A stretch of DNA of 64,000 nucleotides from Serratia rhizosphaerae (GCF_009817885.1 NZ_CP041764.1:4154001-4218000); one strand, 5' to 3'. Shown: positions 1-9,205, counted from the stretch's first letter. Program-made: numbers and translations. Notes: generated by a model not told the origin, from the letters alone.

Positions 1-446
1 GCGGCGCTTTTCAGCAGCCAGGCGGATCGTACACAGCCGGCCAGGGCGGATTTGTCGCCTAGATCCGCCAGCACGTTAATGCGGAACAGCGGGTCGGCTT
101 CGCCGTCAAATTCCAACTGCGGCAGCAACGGTTCCCAGTAGCGATCCAGTGCCTGATGAATCAGCGTCAGGCCGTCGGCATAGCCTTGCAGGCCGCGCAA
201 CTGTGTCCAGGCGCGCGTCAGCGGCAGCATCACCCGTAGATCCTTGGTGCGCGCCAGCAGTGCGGTCGCCAGGCGTTCCACCTGTACCCAGTCCGGCGCT
301 TCGGCCGGAATAATGGTGTCGCCGAACTGTTGCTCAGCCTTGCCGGCACAGGCCTGCTCCATCGCTAAAAAGTCAGCGTCATATTCCAGATTGTCGCCGC
401 AGGGAGAATCCGCGTTAATCGGGGTCAGCAGGGTTTCGATAGCCAT
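1..446 (-). CDS. tssA: TssA, T6SS baseplate/cap protein (partial, C-terminus outside window)
   Basis: The reverse strand reads from ATG at 446 without a stop to the window edge, giving about 148 residues that begin MAIETLLTPINADSPCGDNL. This N-terminal pattern (LLxPI...PCGxNLEYD...F, then a WxQVxxLA region and LRVMLPLTRAWTQLRG) is typical of the ImpA_N domain of TssA. TssA proteins organise the T6SS baseplate and sheath polymerisation in the cytoplasm. It lies 30 nt downstream of tagF on the same strand, so it is probably the next gene of the operon. The C-terminal region that separates TssA classes is not in the window, so the class cannot be given. Confidence 0.9.
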   Translation of the reverse strand, partial: MAIETLLTPINADSPCGDNLEYDADFLAMEQACAGKAEQQFGDTIIPAEAPDWVQVERLATALLARTKDLRVMLPLTRAWTQLRGLQGYADGLTLIHQALDRYWEPLLPQLEFDGEADPLFRINVLADLGDKSALAGCVRSAWLLKSA

Positions 447-475
447 ATACAGTCTCTAGATAAATGAAAACGCTG

Positions 476-1195
476 TTAATCAAACATTTGCGGATATTGA
501 CCGCCGCGGCCGGGGCGGGCCCAGCCATTAGGCTCGAACAACAGCGAGAACAGCTGCACCGTCAAGTTGCCGCTGTGCACATGGGTGTAAAGCGGATGGC
601 CATCGGCCTGATTGGTCCACCAGAAGCTGGTGTACTGCGCCGGGTCGAAACAGTCGGCGGCCTGCTGCCAGCCAAGCCCCGGCAGGTCCGGATGGCGAAA
701 ACCGATAATCGACAGGATTTCGGATTCGCTTTCTGCCGGCGGCGTCGGCAGCGCCGGTATCTTCAGCAGGCTCTGGTCGATCTGCTCGGCGGAAAAGCCG
801 TTGCGCACGCCGTTGAGCAGGGTGTGCCCCAACTGCCGGTACCACTCCGCCGCCATATTCAACTGCTGGATATGCCACTCTTCCGGCGTAAACAGGCGGA
901 TGGCGCAGATCGGGTAGTGGCGTCCCACGCGGTCGCGCGCCGGCAGCAGGCAGCCCATTTGGATATATTGGCTGCCGAGCGTCGCGGGAATGACAAAATT
1001 CCACACCGGCGCATTGCTGAACGGATTGCTGGCATTCTCGGGCAAGTTTTGTTTCTGGCTGACTAAACCATTGTGAAACCACTGAGCCCAATTGCTGACC
1101 ACTAAGTCGGGCAGGCGGCGCTGTAAAAAATCACCGGCGGTGGGAATCTTTCCATACCAGCCGATGCTCGCTGTCGGGCTTTGGTCGTTGCTCAT
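476..1195 (-). CDS. tagF: TagF, T6SS-associated protein (ImpM family)
   Basis: The 239-residue protein begins MSNDQSPTASIGWYGKIPTA and has the family opening GWYGKxPxxGDFLxRRLP at residues 12-30, then WAQWFHNGL and a GCLLPARDRVGRHYPIC segment near residue 80. These fit the TagF/ImpM family (TIGR03373, DUF2094). Known TagF proteins are cytoplasmic and repress T6SS firing post-translationally, opposed by the PpkA/PppA phosphorylation pathway in Pseudomonas and Serratia; that role is inferred here. It sits 22 nt downstream of tssM and 29 nt upstream of tssA. Start ATG at 1195 gives the full family length. Confidence 0.92.
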   Translation of the reverse strand: MSNDQSPTASIGWYGKIPTAGDFLQRRLPDLVVSNWAQWFHNGLVSQKQNLPENASNPFSNAPVWNFVIPATLGSQYIQMGCLLPARDRVGRHYPICAIRLFTPEEWHIQQLNMAAEWYRQLGHTLLNGVRNGFSAEQIDQSLLKIPALPTPPAESESEILSIIGFRHPDLPGLGWQQAADCFDPAQYTSFWWTNQADGHPLYTHVHSGNLTVQLFSLLFEPNGWARPGRGGQYPQMFD

Positions 1196-1217
1196 GGTGA
1201 TGAATGTCCTTTCGGGG

Positions 1218-4200
1218 CTACGGGCAAGAGAATGCCGGCAGCTGGAACGGATTGCGGATACTGTTGGCGGTGAATTCCAGCGTGACGCGGTGGCCGTCGA
1301 GGTTAAACGTCGCCTGACGGCTCAGGCTGCTGCCGCCGGCCGACAGGCTCGCCATATCGACCATGCGATTCAGCGCCCAGGGGCCGCTGGTCAGCAGGCT
1401 GGCGGTGGTGCCGTTCGCCAGCGCCAGCTGCAGGTGCACCTGATTGGTATTACGGGTGCCCGGCCAACTGACCACCAGCGGCACCAGCGGACCATGGCTG
1501 TATTTGAACAGCTGCCCGTCAATATCCAGCGTCATATTGAGAATATCGTTATCCATCCGCACCGGACGCACCGTCACGCGGTACGACGGCGTAGCGGTGC
1601 CGTTGGCAAAGAAGGCGTCGCGAATACGCTGCGCCTGCTGGAACGAACGCAAGATACCTTCGCCGCCCGGCAGCGTTTTACCATCAACACCCGGTGTGAA
1701 ACGCCAGTTGGCGCGGGTGGTGTCGACTTTGCCCTGCAGGTTTTCACGGAAGAAGCTGTCCATCAGCCCGCTGTTGGGCGCGAACATGCGCGCCAGGTCA
1801 TCCGGTGTGACGTCACGTTTTGAACGCGAGGAGAGGGGATAGCGGCCAGCTATCGCCTGTCGGCAGAAGCTGCCGACCTCAAAGCTGATGCGCTTTTTTA
1901 CGTTCTCCATCTCCTTGCGTTGGGTATCGCTGCTGGCGCCGATCGCCAGCGATAACAGCATCTGTTTAAACGGCGTTGGTAAACGGCCGGACTCCGCCTG
2001 CAGGCGTGGGATCACGTCGCTCGGCGGCGCCGACATGCCGCTGTTGGCCGCACCCTGAACTGCCGTCAGATAGCTGTACAGCTCGTCGACCTGTTTCAGA
2101 ACGCCGTCAAATACAATCGTTTTGCTGCCTTCGCCCTGGCCCTGCGCCAGTTCCAGCAGCGGCGCGAAGTGCGCCATCACCACCTGTTCCGGCTGGGCGG
2201 AGACGTCGCCGTCGGCGTTGTTCGGACGGTTGGTGAACAGGGCCTCCAGCGTACGGTTGGCGCTCTGGTTGATGGATTCGCCGGCTTTATTCGCCAGCGA
2301 ACGTGCTTCCTCACCCTCTTTCTCTTCCCGCAGCGTGACGTTTTTACCGACGTTGACCAGCAGGTTGCGCATCGGCGACGGGTTGCCGGACAGCAGGCGT
2401 GCGCTGCTGATGCGCTGCGTCAGGTTGCCGATGTGGGCCAGTTGAATATCCCCCAGCAGTTCATCCCAGACGTCGATAAAATCCTGCATATAAAGCTGAC
2501 GCACGGTTTTTGTCAGGTCGGCGCTTTTCTGCTCTGGCGTCTGGGTGTTCAGCACCCAGACATCTTCTTGGCGCAGCGTATCGGTCACTTTGTCGATATT
2601 GCTGTCGAACGCTTTCCAGTATCCCTGTGGCGTAAACAGGCCCGGGATGCCGTCGGTGATTGGCTTGCCGCTTTTACGCGAAAACGCCAGCTCGGTCTGC
2701 GGGCCGGCGAGATCCACCAGACGAACCGGCTTAATTTCGGTCTGATTCAGCAGCAGACGCTTCAGACGGCCATATACGCGCTGCGACAGCGGTGCGCGGT
2801 TGATGGCGGCCTGCGCCTGGCTAACCAGCGCCTCGTCCTTGGCGTAAGGCGAAGCCTGAATCTGGCCGTCAAGCAACTGGCTCAGGTGCCATTCCAACTG
2901 CTGCAGCTGTTTTTTGGTGCTGCCCTGCGGCAGGTTGCGCTGCAGGTTAAGCATCACCCAGGCGCGCAGGAATTTACCGTCGTACTGCTTCGGCAAATAC
3001 AGCATCTGGTAAGCCTTCAGCGCTTCGTAGCTGAAATCGGCGTCGCTGTGGTTGTCGTTGCGCAGGGTGGTGGCGATCTGTTGCGCCACCTGCGGCAACA
3101 GCAGCTCTTTCAGCGTCTTCTGATACAGCGCGTTGCTGGCGTCGCTGACCTGATCGCCGCGATACAACCCCATACGGTAGGTAAACGGCGGATCGCCCAG
3201 CGAGAAGTTCTGGCTGTCCGGCAGATGCAGCACGCTGTTCAGGAACGGCAGCAGGGCGAACATATCGCCGGAGTCCAGCTGCGTCAGCCCCTGACCCTGA
3301 CGCTCCACCGAAGGCGCCTTGGCGGAGACCTCGGCCAGATAGGCTTTGTTATTGCCGTAGCTGGTGAACCAGAAAATCCCCAGAATCACCAGCACCACCG
3401 CCAGAGCGATGTAGCCGGCCCAGTGCAGCGCGCGGTTGCGGTATTCCCACCAGCGGTTGCTGCCGGCCAGCCCGGACTCCTGGAAGATCACCGTCTCCAG
3501 CGTCTCTTTGAGGAAGAAGCTTTGCCCTTTGGCCGCCGGGATCGGCGCGTCGTCGTTGACGCTGTCCCAGGAGGTCTGTGCGCCGTTGCCCTGAGCGTTG
3601 TTGGACGGCAGTTGCAGATAGCGGTTCAGCTCACCCATTACCCGGTCGAATGGCAGGCCTTCCTGGGTGCCGCTGGTAAAATAAATACCGCGCGGCGTGA
3701 AGCGCGTTTCAAAGCTGGAGGTGGCGAACACCATGTCCAGGTACTGCGCCAGCAGCGGACGTAGTGCGGCGAACTCCTGTGGGAACAGGTAACTTTCCGA
3801 GCGCTGGCGCGCGTCGTGTTCCATCAGCAGCGTATCCGGCAGCGCGGCGTCGAGACGCTGCTGCAGCAGCGTATACTGCTGCTCAAATTCGCCGCTGAGG
3901 TTGAAGTCGGGCTGGCGCGAACGCTCATACGGGAAGGTGAACCCCCAGATCTGGTCGCGCAGCGCTTTGTCAAAGCTGCTGAAGTAGGCCATAAAACCGT
4001 TTAGCAGGTCGGTTTTGGTCACCATTACGTACACCGGAAAATGGATGCCCAGCTGTTCGTGCAGTTCAATCAGCCGCTTGCGTAGTGCGCTGGCCTGCGC
4101 GTTGCGTGCTTCAGCGCTTTCCGTCATCAGGTCGGCGACGCTGATGGTCACCATCACGCCGTTGATCGGCTGGCGGGTGCGGTACTTTTTCAGCAGGTTG

Positions 4201-4862
4201 ACGAAGCTTTTCCATTCGCCGGCGTCTTCTTCCCGCTGGCTCTCCTGGGTGGTGTAACGGCCGGCGGTGTCCAGCAGCACGGCGTCGTTGGTGAACCACC
4301 AGTCGCAGTTGCGGGTGCCGCCGACGCCGCGCAGCGCCGACTTGCCGAAGCGGTCCGCCAGCGGGAAGTGCAGGCCGGAATTCACCAGCGCAGTGGTCTT
4401 CCCGGCGCCCGGCGCGCCGATAATCACATACCAGGGCAACTGATACAGATACTGGCGGCTGAAGCGGGTCATCCAGCGGTGTTTATCCCCCTGGCCGGGG
4501 GCAAAACGCGCTTTTTTCAGCAGTTGAGCGGCTTCGTCAAAGCGCTGCGCCAGCAGTTGATCCTGCTGCGGCTCCGCCTTGGCGTCGGCGTCGTCAGCCG
4601 GCGTCTGCTCGCTGGCGCGCAGGTTGCTGAGCAGCTTACGGTTGAACCAGGCGCTGTAGATGCGCGGCACAATGCGGCACAGCATCCAGATCAGGTAGAT
4701 TACCGCGATGGTGATGATGCGGTTCAGTTCCGGCTCCAGCGGACGGTAATCGCCGATGGCCACCAGCGGGCCGATCATCCAGATGATGAACGCCAGGGCG
4801 CTGATGCCGGCAAACCCCCATAACAGGCGGCTGGTGATGATGGAGAATAACGTACTAAGCAT
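1218..4862 (-). CDS. tssM: TssM (IcmF-family) inner-membrane T6SS ATPase-like subunit
   Basis: This 1214-residue protein matches TssM/IcmF in length and layout. Hydrophobic segments near residues 14-36 and 48-66 are followed by a cytoplasmic domain with Walker A GAPGAGKT at 149-156, a VLLDTAGRY Walker-B-like stretch and a VTKTDLL GTPase-like motif, then a third membrane segment near 480 and a long periplasmic region. TssM forms the TssJLM trans-envelope complex, contacting the TssJ lipoprotein in the periplasm and TssL in the inner membrane. Its ATG overlaps the tssL stop by one base, showing tight coupling. The retained Walker A suggests NTP binding; hydrolysis is not universal in the family. 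Confidence 0.97.
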   Translation of the reverse strand: MLSTLFSIITSRLLWGFAGISALAFIIWMIGPLVAIGDYRPLEPELNRIITIAVIYLIWMLCRIVPRIYSAWFNRKLLSNLRASEQTPADDADAKAEPQQDQLLAQRFDEAAQLLKKARFAPGQGDKHRWMTRFSRQYLYQLPWYVIIGAPGAGKTTALVNSGLHFPLADRFGKSALRGVGGTRNCDWWFTNDAVLLDTAGRYTTQESQREEDAGEWKSFVNLLKKYRTRQPINGVMVTISVADLMTESAEARNAQASALRKRLIELHEQLGIHFPVYVMVTKTDLLNGFMAYFSSFDKALRDQIWGFTFPYERSRQPDFNLSGEFEQQYTLLQQRLDAALPDTLLMEHDARQRSESYLFPQEFAALRPLLAQYLDMVFATSSFETRFTPRGIYFTSGTQEGLPFDRVMGELNRYLQLPSNNAQGNGAQTSWDSVNDDAPIPAAKGQSFFLKETLETVIFQESGLAGSNRWWEYRNRALHWAGYIALAVVLVILGIFWFTSYGNNKAYLAEVSAKAPSVERQGQGLTQLDSGDMFALLPFLNSVLHLPDSQNFSLGDPPFTYRMGLYRGDQVSDASNALYQKTLKELLLPQVAQQIATTLRNDNHSDADFSYEALKAYQMLYLPKQYDGKFLRAWVMLNLQRNLPQGSTKKQLQQLEWHLSQLLDGQIQASPYAKDEALVSQAQAAINRAPLSQRVYGRLKRLLLNQTEIKPVRLVDLAGPQTELAFSRKSGKPITDGIPGLFTPQGYWKAFDSNIDKVTDTLRQEDVWVLNTQTPEQKSADLTKTVRQLYMQDFIDVWDELLGDIQLAHIGNLTQRISSARLLSGNPSPMRNLLVNVGKNVTLREEKEGEEARSLANKAGESINQSANRTLEALFTNRPNNADGDVSAQPEQVVMAHFAPLLELAQGQGEGSKTIVFDGVLKQVDELYSYLTAVQGAANSGMSAPPSDVIPRLQAESGRLPTPFKQMLLSLAIGASSDTQRKEMENVKKRISFEVGSFCRQAIAGRYPLSSRSKRDVTPDDLARMFAPNSGLMDSFFRENLQGKVDTTRANWRFTPGVDGKTLPGGEGILRSFQQAQRIRDAFFANGTATPSYRVTVRPVRMDNDILNMTLDIDGQLFKYSHGPLVPLVVSWPGTRNTNQVHLQLALANGTTASLLTSGPWALNRMVDMASLSAGGSSLSRQATFNLDGHRVTLEFTANSIRNPFQLPAFSCP

Positions 4863-6085
4863 TACTTTCCGTTTCCTTGCTGCAGTCCGTTGATTTCCGC
4901 CTGAGTATTTTCTGGCGCAACCAACAGCGTAATTTCAACCCGGCGGTTCAATGCACGGTTCTCTTTACTGTTATTCGGCGCGACCGGATTGCTTTCGCCG
5001 CGGCCTTCCGCTTTCACCCGCTGAGGGTTATCAAGATGTTTTTGCAGCCGTTCGCTGACGGCTTCGGCGCGCGCCAGCGACAGTTCCCAGTTAGAGGCGA
5101 AGCGGGCGCTGCGGATCGGCTGGCTGTCGCTGTAGCCGGTCACCAGAATCTTGCCGCTGACGCCGTTCATCGCCTTGGCGATGCGGTCGATGACCGGGAC
5201 GTACGCCGGGCGCACGCTGGTGGCGGCGGAGTTGAACAGCCCATCGCCTTTGAGGATCACCACGCTCTGCTGCGCCTCATCACGCACCACCACCAGACCC
5301 TCGGCGATTTCCTTGCGCAGGAAGCTCTTCAGGCTCAGCACCGGCGGTGCGGCCGGCGCCGGGTTGCCGATCGTCACCTGCGGCAGGTTGGTCTGGTAGA
5401 TAGAAGCCAGCACCGGGCTGGTGGCATCGCCCAGACGCCAGTTCAGTACGATAAACAGCAACGAGGCGAGGAAACCGGTCAGCGCCGCGCAGGCCCACAG
5501 CGGCACCAGCGGCCGCCACAGTTTTTGCTGCACCGGCAGGTCGACCGCGTTTGGCGACAGCGGCGGGGCATAGCCGCCGCGTACCGAGCGAATCAGCTGC
5601 AGCAGGCGCTGTTTCATGGTTTCCAGCTGCGAACGGCCGTTTTCCATCACCCGGTAGCGGCCTTCAAAGCCCAGCAGCAGGCAGTAGTTGACCAGCTCCA
5701 GCAGGTTGATGTGTTCGCGCGGGCTTTGTGACAACTTGGCCAGCAGTTGGAAAAACTTTTCGCCGCCCCAGGTCTCGTTATGGAAGGTGACCAGCAGGCC
5801 GCTGCCCGACCAGACGCTGTTGCTGCCCCAGGGGGTGAGGGCGGCGGCTTCATCCAGCGCGGTGCACAGGCAGTAGCGCGCGCCGATAATCACTTCATAC
5901 GGCAGATTGGCGCGTTGGCCGCGGACTTCAAAACGGCGAACTTCATCGATCAATTGCTGACGCAGCTGCGCCGGATTGGCGTGCGTCGCCGACTGCCGGA
6001 TTTGCGAGATCGCATTCAGCAGCGGATTGGCGGCGGCCACCAACGGGTTGTCCCACTGTGCGGCCTGGATGTTTTCCTGTGTCAT
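4862..6085 (-). CDS. tssL: TssL (DotU/IcmH) with C-terminal OmpA-like domain
   Basis: The protein has 407 residues. An N-terminal DotU domain (family motif GARYCLCTALDEAA, then LLELVNYCLLLGFEGRYR) is followed by one membrane segment near residues 195-215 and an OmpA-like peptidoglycan-binding domain (about 275-400, with GYSDSQPIR, SNWELSLARAEAV, EGRGESNP and NRRVEI). It is thus an extended TssL that carries its own cell-wall anchor, unlike short TssL proteins that need a separate partner such as TagL. It joins TssM and TssJ in the membrane complex and touches the baseplate through its cytoplasmic domain. It lies 3 nt after tssK. Confidence 0.97.
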   Translation of the reverse strand: MTQENIQAAQWDNPLVAAANPLLNAISQIRQSATHANPAQLRQQLIDEVRRFEVRGQRANLPYEVIIGARYCLCTALDEAAALTPWGSNSVWSGSGLLVTFHNETWGGEKFFQLLAKLSQSPREHINLLELVNYCLLLGFEGRYRVMENGRSQLETMKQRLLQLIRSVRGGYAPPLSPNAVDLPVQQKLWRPLVPLWACAALTGFLASLLFIVLNWRLGDATSPVLASIYQTNLPQVTIGNPAPAAPPVLSLKSFLRKEIAEGLVVVRDEAQQSVVILKGDGLFNSAATSVRPAYVPVIDRIAKAMNGVSGKILVTGYSDSQPIRSARFASNWELSLARAEAVSERLQKHLDNPQRVKAEGRGESNPVAPNNSKENRALNRRVEITLLVAPENTQAEINGLQQGNGK

Positions 6086-6088
6086 AGC

Positions 6089-7435
6089 TTATCGGTCCGT
6101 ATGGCTGCGAATAGCCCAGAATTCCATGTCCAGACCCGGGAACTCCCCAGCCAGATGCAGGGCGAAGGCGCTGGATTTTTCCATCTGCTTCCACAGATCG
6201 CCGCCTTTCTCCAGTTCGAAGTAGGTATAGCCGGCGTGGTAGGGAATTTGACGCGGCGCGGCGGGCATGGTGCGCAGGCCGATGCCCGGCAGCTGCAGCT
6301 GCACCAGATCGCGGATGCGCGTCACCGGGGCAATTTTCATCTGCGCCGGGAAGTGGGTCAGCAGCACGTCGGCGGCGACGTCGGCGCGCACCGCCAGCAC
6401 GAAGCCGAAGTCGCGCATCATTTTGGTGTCCTGCACCGTCGCTACGTTCAGCCCGTGCGAGCGTTCGACCAGCGTCAGCTGGATCGCATTGTCCTCCAGC
6501 ACCACCGACAGTCCCTGGCGCAGCAGCAGCATCAGCTTGCCGAAGCTCAGCGCCGGATTGTCGTGGTCATACACCGGCAGCCGGCCTTCCGGCGTGCGCT
6601 GCGGTGAAAAGCTGGACAGCTCGGTGGCGAACTGCAGCCACTCGGCAAACAGGCGTTCCGGGTGCAGATGTTCCAGGTGCCAGGCATGGCTGACTTGGCC
6701 GAGATAGCGGTTCACCAGCTGCAGCAGCATAAAATCGACCATTTCGGAACTGCCGCCGCGGCCCGGCTGCAGCAGGCGCTGGCTCATCTGTTGGCTGCGT
6801 TGTTGCAGCAGGCCCTGCAGATCGTTGATAAAGGTCTTCAGCACCGGGCTGCTCTGACAGTTGAGCGTCGGCGGAATCAGATCCGGCTCCAGGCGCAGGC
6901 TGTTGTCGCCGCGCTTTTCCAATACCCGGGTGACGGTCATCGCGGTCCATTCGGCGTTCAGATCGCTTTCCAGCATCAGGCGCAGGCGCAGGTTGCCGAA
7001 CTGCAGCGCTGCGCTGCCGACGGAGACCGCATTGAGATCGTCCACCTCGTTTTCGTAAGCCAGATAGCGCGCCAGCGCGTCCGGCGCTTCCTGGAAGATA
7101 ACGTCTTCACGGCCGGCGCGGTACGTCGGCAATGCCAGGACAACATTTTCGCCGGTTTTGTTTTCGGCAATGGCCAACGGAGCCGGCGCCTGTTGTGCGC
7201 CGTTGAAACGGAACGGGGTCCCGTCCGGCATAATGCCGCTGGCGGCGGTCAGGGCGACTTTCCCCTGACGCAGCAGGGTCTGATCCAGCTCAAGGGTCAA
7301 AAAGCCCCAGAAACACCCGTTATGCGCCTGTCCCCAGTTACGCACGTAACTCTCGAGGTAGTTTTCCGCCTGCTGGAAGTGGTGGGGACGCAGGAACATC
7401 CCTTCACTCCAGACCACTTTATGAGCATCTTTCAT
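6089..7435 (-). CDS. tssK: TssK, T6SS baseplate adaptor
   Basis: The product of about 448 residues opens KVVWSEGMFLRPHHFQQ, the hallmark of TssK (ImpJ/VasE), and keeps this family's usual length of about 445. TssK trimers link the baseplate wedges to the TssJLM membrane complex. Start choice: GTG at 7441 and ATGs at 7438 and 7435 are consecutive in frame. An AGGT ribosome-binding sequence just upstream is correctly spaced (6 nt) only for the ATG at 7435, so that start is preferred; the difference is two residues. It is followed after 3 nt by tssL. Confidence 0.96.
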   Translation of the reverse strand: MKDAHKVVWSEGMFLRPHHFQQAENYLESYVRNWGQAHNGCFWGFLTLELDQTLLRQGKVALTAASGIMPDGTPFRFNGAQQAPAPLAIAENKTGENVVLALPTYRAGREDVIFQEAPDALARYLAYENEVDDLNAVSVGSAALQFGNLRLRLMLESDLNAEWTAMTVTRVLEKRGDNSLRLEPDLIPPTLNCQSSPVLKTFINDLQGLLQQRSQQMSQRLLQPGRGGSSEMVDFMLLQLVNRYLGQVSHAWHLEHLHPERLFAEWLQFATELSSFSPQRTPEGRLPVYDHDNPALSFGKLMLLLRQGLSVVLEDNAIQLTLVERSHGLNVATVQDTKMMRDFGFVLAVRADVAADVLLTHFPAQMKIAPVTRIRDLVQLQLPGIGLRTMPAAPRQIPYHAGYTYFELEKGGDLWKQMEKSSAFALHLAGEFPGLDMEFWAIRSHTDR

Positions 7436-7477
7436 CATCACACCTATGTAGAGGACGGGCGCGCCCGCCCCAAATAA

Positions 7478-8005
7478 TCAGTCTTCGTCTTTGACGATGC
7501 GCAGACCGTTAACATCGGCCACGACGTGCGCTTGCAGCTCATCCGGCGAAAATTGCCAGACCTTATAGAAATTGGTTTCGGTCGGGGCGGGCAGCGGCAG
7601 TGAAATGCGCCAGGCTTTGCCGTCCAGATTCTGGTATTCGGCGATGACGCCGATATAGCGCGTTTCCAGGGTGCTTTGGCCATTCAGTTTTTTACCGTTT
7701 TGGCCAGGCGTCAGGAAAAACTGGTCGCGGTCCAGCAGGCTGTTGCCCAGTACGCTTTTGGCGTCGTTTTGCAGGCTGAAGAAGTCGGCATCCATAAATT
7801 CCGCATCAGAGCGTAGCAGCAGCACGCGCACCTTGATTGGCGCGGGGCGCTGGCCGGCGCCGGCATTGACCTGCGGGGTGGCGTCAAACGTCAGGCTGTA
7901 GCGCGAAGGGACGCTTTTCGCCGAAGACATACAGCCGCTGAGCAGCAGCGTGCCCAGCATCAGCAGGCTAAAGCCCCACAGGCGCGGGGCGAATGATGAT
8001 TTCAT
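7478..8005 (-). CDS. tssJ: TssJ, T6SS outer-membrane lipoprotein
   Basis: The 175-residue protein has a lipoprotein signal with lipobox LLSGC, the acylated cysteine being residue 25. The mature part resembles the TssJ/VasD/Lip fold (PIKVRVLLLRSDAEFMDADF..., YIGVIAEYQNLDGKAWR). TssJ sits at the inner face of the outer membrane and holds the periplasmic end of TssM. Start choice: an upstream TTG (8011) is in frame, but the ATG at 8005 has a GGAG sequence 9 nt before it, so it is used. It lies between the putative SH3-type lipoprotein gene and tssK. Confidence 0.94.
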   Translation of the reverse strand: MKSSFAPRLWGFSLLMLGTLLLSGCMSSAKSVPSRYSLTFDATPQVNAGAGQRPAPIKVRVLLLRSDAEFMDADFFSLQNDAKSVLGNSLLDRDQFFLTPGQNGKKLNGQSTLETRYIGVIAEYQNLDGKAWRISLPLPAPTETNFYKVWQFSPDELQAHVVADVNGLRIVKDED

Positions 8006-8031
8006 TATCAATGACTCCCAGCGGAAGGGGA

Positions 8032-8535
8032 TTACTCCAGGATCCAGGTGGCCGATTTGGCGTCTTTACAGGCTTTTCCGTCGCTGCCGACCTGAACGCA
8101 GTTTTGCGGTTTGGCGGCGGCGCGTGCACGGCGCGGTCGGTCTTTTCGCAAGGTCGATTTGTATTTGTTTTCGGGCACGCCGGCGTTGTTCTGGATATAA
8201 CCCATCAGGTCGCCGCCGCGTACGGCGGAGATGGCCAGCCATTCGTTTTCTACTTCGCCGAGCGCATAGAAGGAAGCGGCGTTGTCGAGGCGCGTAACGG
8301 CGGCGCCACCGTAACCCGGCTGGGTCATGACGCTGGCGGCATACAGGCTGCGATACTCTTCATTAATCGGTTTGAACTGTTTCGGTGCGGCGATCGCCAT
8401 ACGGTGCTGCAGCTTCACGCCGTTGACTTCGCTGGTGACCAGGGTATCTGAACTGATAACCGGCGGCGGCGGCGGCGTCGAACAACCGGCAAGGATCAGG
8501 GTGGAAAGCAGTGTCATCGTAATCCGTATTTTCAC
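8032..8535 (-). CDS. T6SS-linked lipoprotein, possible SH3-like domain
   Basis: A lipoprotein of about 167 residues of unassigned function. With the GTG start at 8535 (AGAGGA six nt upstream) it begins MKIRITMTLLSTLILAGC, and lipobox LAGC puts the acylated cysteine at residue 18, followed by a run of five prolines. A longer reading from 8586 would bury the signal peptide, so it is rejected. Residues about 75-120 (a small residue cluster, then YALGEVENEWLAIS and GYIQ) have the look of a bacterial SH3 domain, a frequent cell-wall-binding module. It is the first gene of the visible T6SS operon, 26 nt before tssJ, so a role in anchoring or sensing at the envelope is plausible but not shown. Confidence 0.8.
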   Translation of the reverse strand: MKIRITMTLLSTLILAGCSTPPPPPVISSDTLVTSEVNGVKLQHRMAIAAPKQFKPINEEYRSLYAASVMTQPGYGGAAVTRLDNAASFYALGEVENEWLAISAVRGGDLMGYIQNNAGVPENKYKSTLRKDRPRRARAAAKPQNCVQVGSDGKACKDAKSATWILE

Positions 8536-8867
8536 AATATCCTCTTTTATCTCTTGTTTTCGGCTAGAAGCGCTGTGGTGAATCAACGTTCATCGTCGCT
8601 GCGGCAGCGCATTGGCGATGTGGACGGCGGGGAACAACGCGCGTTGCCATAGGGAAATGGTTCTGGACTGATTCCGCAGCATGTTGATGCGGCACCGGGC
8701 GTGTACCCGCGGTGCGGCGCCAGTCCGGATGCATTTCAGTTGGGGTAAAGGGGTCAGGCGGCGGGATGACATGAAGCAGGCAGGAAAAACGGCCGCCAGC
8801 ATCCCACCGTGAAACGGCAGCGCCTGGTTGTCGCGTTTTCCCTGCGGTGGAGTGGGGCGCAGGCGCG

Positions 8868-8909
8868 GGGAAGCCGCCGTTTTTACTTGGGTAAAAACGG
8901 CGGCTTCCC
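8868..8909. repeat. Perfect 19-bp inverted repeat with 4-nt loop
   Basis: The arms 8868-8886 and 8891-8909 are exact reverse complements (GGGAAGCCGCCGTTTTTAC and its partner) around TTGG. Transcribed on either strand it would form a very stable hairpin of 42 nt. No uridine tract follows on either side, so it is not a standard intrinsic terminator, although the arms contain T5/A5 runs. It lies about 330 nt upstream of the T6SS lipoprotein start. Confidence 0.85.
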
Positions 8910-9129
8910 AGAAGATAAAAGCCCCGCTGGTGGCCCAGACAGGGAGAAACGCCGTAGCGTAACAACTTGGTAGCTTTCATTGTGTGTGTAAGGCTTCCTG
9001 TGGATATCAGCGCACTGTCACGCAGCACCGCTCAAAACAATCCCGTTTTAGGTATAGATATCAGGCTACGTCACAAGAAATACGTGCAAACGACAGGGAG
9101 GTTGAAAGGTAACGTTCCCTAAATCAAAT

Positions 9130-9205
9130 AATTACGCGTATGCACAGCATTGCTCAGGCACCCGCTCTGGCGGAAAAACGCTCATGCTGTGGGTTACGCG
9201 TTATT
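9130..9205. repeat. Imperfect long inverted repeat in the T6SS-curA gap
   Basis: Arms 9130-9150 and 9184-9205 both contain an ACGCGTA-type core and an ACAGCAT/ATGCTGT end; about 16 to 18 of 21 positions pair, with one bulge. The enclosed loop is 33 nt. It could be a structured RNA or a protein-binding site; nothing in it identifies which. Confidence 0.5.

Noticed and set aside
2169..3764. 531-codon plus-strand open frame
   Set aside because: It is antisense to tssM in a high-GC region; composition (H, Q, R, V repeats) is that of a shadow frame and it has no recognisable domain.
8564..9028. 154-codon minus-strand frame upstream of the T6SS lipoprotein
   Set aside because: It reads through the perfect inverted repeat, has no known domain, and its end overlaps the lipoprotein leader; not enough to call a gene.
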